DNA from: Streptomyces sp. CC208A
Lineage (GTDB): Bacteria; Actinomycetota; Actinomycetes; Streptomycetales; Streptomycetaceae
NCBI RefSeq assembly: GCF_030010625.1
Contig: NZ_JASCXN010000005.1
Span: 248,001 to 312,000, forward strand
DNA length: 64,000 nucleotides
Direction: 5' to 3'
Shown here: piece after piece, positions 62,014 through 64,000 of the stretch
Numbering within the stretch: the first letter of the stretch is position 1
How the letters are laid out: each line of letters opens with the position of its first letter
The notes under the pieces: generated by a model
Seen by the model: the letters and a program-made list of their open reading frames with translations, nothing else
What the model was told of the DNA's origin: nothing
Databases searched by the model: none
Translations under genes and position numbers: made by a program

Positions 62014-62532
62014 ATGACATGTGCTGCGGAACGCGGCCGGGCGTGGCGCCGCGGGCGGGCCTGGGCGGCGGTGCCGGCGGTCGTGGCGGCGCTGGTCCTC
62101 GGCGTGGGCGGATGCGCCGACGCCGACGTCCCGCCGCCGGCCGGGGGAACGAGCACGCCGGGCACGGGCGCGACGGCGGAGCCGCGTGCCGGGGGCGTAC
62201 TGGTCGAGGTCGTGGTGAACGGCGGGTTCGCCGGCGTGAACAACCAGCTCGTCGTGTACGAGGACGGCGGCTGGACCGTCCGGTCGGGGACCGGAACCCC
62301 GCGCACCGGGCGCATGACCGCCGCCGGACTGGCCGAACTCCGCGCCGCCCTCCAGGACCCCGCCTACGCGCGCGTGCCCGACCGGCCGACCGGCCCGACC
62401 GTCGCCGACGGCTTCCAGTACTTCGTGACCCACGACCACCGGCTCGTCGTCGCGGACGACGGCGACCGGCCCCCCGCCCTCCAGCGCGTCTTCGACGCCC
62501 TCCCCGGCGGCGGTCCGCCGACCGCCCCCTGA
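62014..62532 (+). CDS. Lipoprotein of unknown function
   Basis: A 172-residue predicted lipoprotein: Arg-rich start, hydrophobic helix (AAVPAVVAALVLGVGG) and lipobox VLGVGGC. The mature part resembles small Streptomyces surface proteins with VVVNGGFAGVNNQLVVYEDGG and a C-terminal FQYFVTHDHRLVVADDG, a fold reminiscent of protealysin-inhibitor or beta-rich domains. I assign no function. ATG 62014 is chosen for the signal peptide; upstream in-frame sequence belongs to the transposon end region. Confidence 0.78.
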   Translation: MTCAAERGRAWRRGRAWAAVPAVVAALVLGVGGCADADVPPPAGGTSTPGTGATAEPRAGGVLVEVVVNGGFAGVNNQLVVYEDGGWTVRSGTGTPRTGRMTAAGLAELRAALQDPAYARVPDRPTGPTVADGFQYFVTHDHRLVVADDGDRPPALQRVFDALPGGGPPTAP

Positions 62533-62548
62533 GCCGTCCCGCCGGGAC

Positions 62549-62880
62549 CTACCCCTCCGTCGCGCGGATCGCCGCGTACTGGCGCCGGAGGTGGTCCCGG
62601 ACGCGGACGGGCATGTCCATGGAGTCGGGATCCAGGGCCCACTGGATCTGGAGGCCGTCCATGACGGCCAGGTACTCCTGGGCAATGCTCCGGCAGTCGG
62701 TGTCCGGGCGGAGTTCGCCGCGTCGGACGGCCTCCTCCAGGCGGTCGACGTCATGTTCCTCGCTCTGCGCCAGAACCGAGAGAAGCAGGTCCTCCTTGCT
62801 GCGGAAGTGGTGCAGCAGGCCGCCCTGGGTGGTCCCGCAGTCGTGGGCGATACGCGCGAGCGAGGAGGCGTGGAACCGTT
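62549..62880 (-). pseudogene. TetR-family regulator truncated by a transposon
   Basis: The open frame from the right begins in mid-domain: ERFHASSLARIAHDCGTTQG and GLLHHFRSKEDLLLSVL, the second half of a TetR helix-turn-helix, then a normal ligand domain to ATEG and a TAG at 62551-62549. The first 25-30 residues, including helix 1, are missing. Upstream is the stop codon of the TnpB gene, so the 5' end was lost to insertion of that element. Confidence 0.86.
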
Positions 62881-62881
62881 C

Positions 62882-64000
62882 CTAGTCAGTGAGCAGGAGT
62901 GGGTCTTGAACCCGTTCCTGATCGCTGCGGACATCCCGAACGGTTTTGGGTGTCCTGGTCGCCCGCGTTCTCTCCGCGTCCGGCTGCACGCATCTGGTGC
63001 GTGGTCCGGAGATGCGGGGGCGGGTTTCCTCACGCCCGAGGGTTGCCGGTCGGGCCTGGACGATCCGATGCCCGCGACGATCGCTCTGGTCGTCGCGGGG
63101 CGGTGTCGTCCGTCGCCGGATCGGGTGCCCTTGGGCGCGTCGCCCGATCGCGATGCTCGCGGCATCGTGACGGGTGGTCTTGCGGGTCTTGCCGGTGAGG
63201 GGTGCCTGCCAGTACTGGGCGCCCCACTTGCTGGTGTAGGCCGGGTCGACAGCGATGATCGCGATGCCGGTGGCGTCGGCCATCGACGTGAGCCGGGCGC
63301 GGAGCCTGCCGGTGGGCATGCCGGAGACGAGCTGCCGGAACCGGCGCCGGCGTCCGTGTTTCTCGCGGGTCTTCTCAGCGGTGAAGTCGAGATCTTCGAC
63401 CGCGATCGCCTTCACACCGCAGGTCTTGGCCCAGTTCAGCAGCCGCGACAGAGCGTGGCGGACCTGGGCGTCGCGGTGGTCGGCCGACCCGCTGAGGTCG
63501 TAGAAGAACCTTCGCGGGTGCCCGATCGGGTTGCCGTAGGTGTCCAGGCGCCAGGCGGCCAAGTGATCGGCGTTAGTGTCCACGCCGATCACGCCCTGGG
63601 AGAGGGCGGTCTCCATCGGGATGGTCCTGGTGACGGGGAAGGTCCAGGAGGCGGTCACGTACCAGCGCCCGCGCCCGACGTCCAAGTGAATGCGGTAGGC
63701 AACAGCCTGGTTCGCCTCCACGCGGTCGGCCCATTCCTGCCCCCGGTGCGGGAAGCGCACCTTCGCGGCGAGCGCGTACCGGCCGTGCCTGGCATTGGCC
63801 AGATGCGTGAGCGGGGCCGGGAGCTTGATGGACACCTCCCCCTCGGGGGAGATGCGGATGGTTTCGTTCCCGAAGCGTTTCCCGGACTCGCCGTCAGCCT
63901 GGAGAAACCAGCGCTCCGTCTCCCACTGCTCCCGCCATTCAGTCTCGGTGAGCTTCGCCGCGTCGAGGTTGTGGCGGGTGTTGAGCAGACGTCTGCCGCC
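62882..64000 (-). CDS. TnpB-family RNA-guided nuclease/transposase protein, partial
   Basis: At least 372 residues, continuing past the window. RuvC-like catalytic residues are in place: Asp in GVIGVDTNADH (63580-63578), Glu in AIAVEDLDF (63397-63395) and Asp in TTRHDAASIAIG (63166-63164). The usual C-terminal zinc-ribbon cysteines are absent: the expected TSxxCxxCG segment reads TSKWGAQYW. A basic arginine-rich tail of about 70 residues ends the protein; in TnpB elements this region overlaps the guide (omega) RNA. The right end of the element appears to coincide with the TetR junction near 62881. No TnpA gene is visible in the window. Confidence 0.85.
   Translation of the reverse strand, partial: GGRRLLNTRHNLDAAKLTETEWREQWETERWFLQADGESGKRFGNETIRISPEGEVSIKLPAPLTHLANARHGRYALAAKVRFPHRGQEWADRVEANQAVAYRIHLDVGRGRWYVTASWTFPVTRTIPMETALSQGVIGVDTNADHLAAWRLDTYGNPIGHPRRFFYDLSGSADHRDAQVRHALSRLLNWAKTCGVKAIAVEDLDFTAEKTREKHGRRRRFRQLVSGMPTGRLRARLTSMADATGIAIIAVDPAYTSKWGAQYWQAPLTGKTRKTTRHDAASIAIGRRAQGHPIRRRTTPPRDDQSDRRGHRIVQARPATLGREETRPRISGPRTRCVQPDAERTRATRTPKTVRDVRSDQERVQDPLLLTD

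Overview
The window looks like a chromosomal segment of a Streptomyces species. It is very GC-rich with GC-rich third codon positions throughout. It carries a conservon (sensor-kinase-like / roadblock / DUF742 / GTPase cassette), leaderless-looking promoters, rare TTA (bldA) codons, a HAIR-type HspR site before lon, and an AA10 chitin/cellulose monooxygenase with a DasR-like site. No rRNA, tRNA or CRISPR array is visible.

Layout. 1-7.1 kb: cytochrome oxidase genes (ctaF partial, ctaD), a small membrane protein, an HNH lipoprotein, a SapC-family protein with an XRE/MmyB-type regulator, a divergent NADPH:quinone-type oxidoreductase, and a TetR-tautomerase pair sharing a perfect 18-bp palindrome. 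7.1-14.6 kb: a five-gene minus-strand glycine betaine operon (betB-like dehydrogenase, GMC choline-oxidase-like enzyme, ATPase, fused permease, binding lipoprotein). 15.2-19.5 kb: a thermolysin-type secreted protease and a HEAT-repeat protein. 19.6-25 kb: a lipoprotein-histidine kinase pair without a response regulator, then RodA/FtsW and a class B PBP. 25-28 kb: two divergent diiron proteins (ferritin-like and AurF-like) with a TetR regulator.

28-41 kb is the most striking accessory block. A 2,646-residue RHS polymorphic toxin (ricin-B lectin, RHS core, HINT, nuclease-like tip) has an acidic putative immunity gene just downstream and a divergent 1,065-residue secreted FG-GAP protein. The whole cassette sits between two directly repeated copies of a small gene. 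The left copy is broken by a 17-nt slippage deletion and fused to a relic of a PBP transpeptidase gene.

41-56 kb: NlpC/P60 hydrolase, a StyA-like flavin monooxygenase attached to a conservon (cvnD-C-B-A), a frameshifted PP2C-like gene, MarR regulator, GH25 muramidase, AA10 LPMO, a YbdK-type carboxylate-amine ligase and lon. 56-62 kb: a compact Tn7-like transposition module (tnsA-tnsB-tnsC-tniQ plus a DUF4240 gene) lying directly upstream of the lon promoter, with inverted repeats at the likely ends. 62-64 kb: a lipoprotein gene, then a TetR gene truncated by a TnpB-type RNA-guided nuclease gene that runs off the window.
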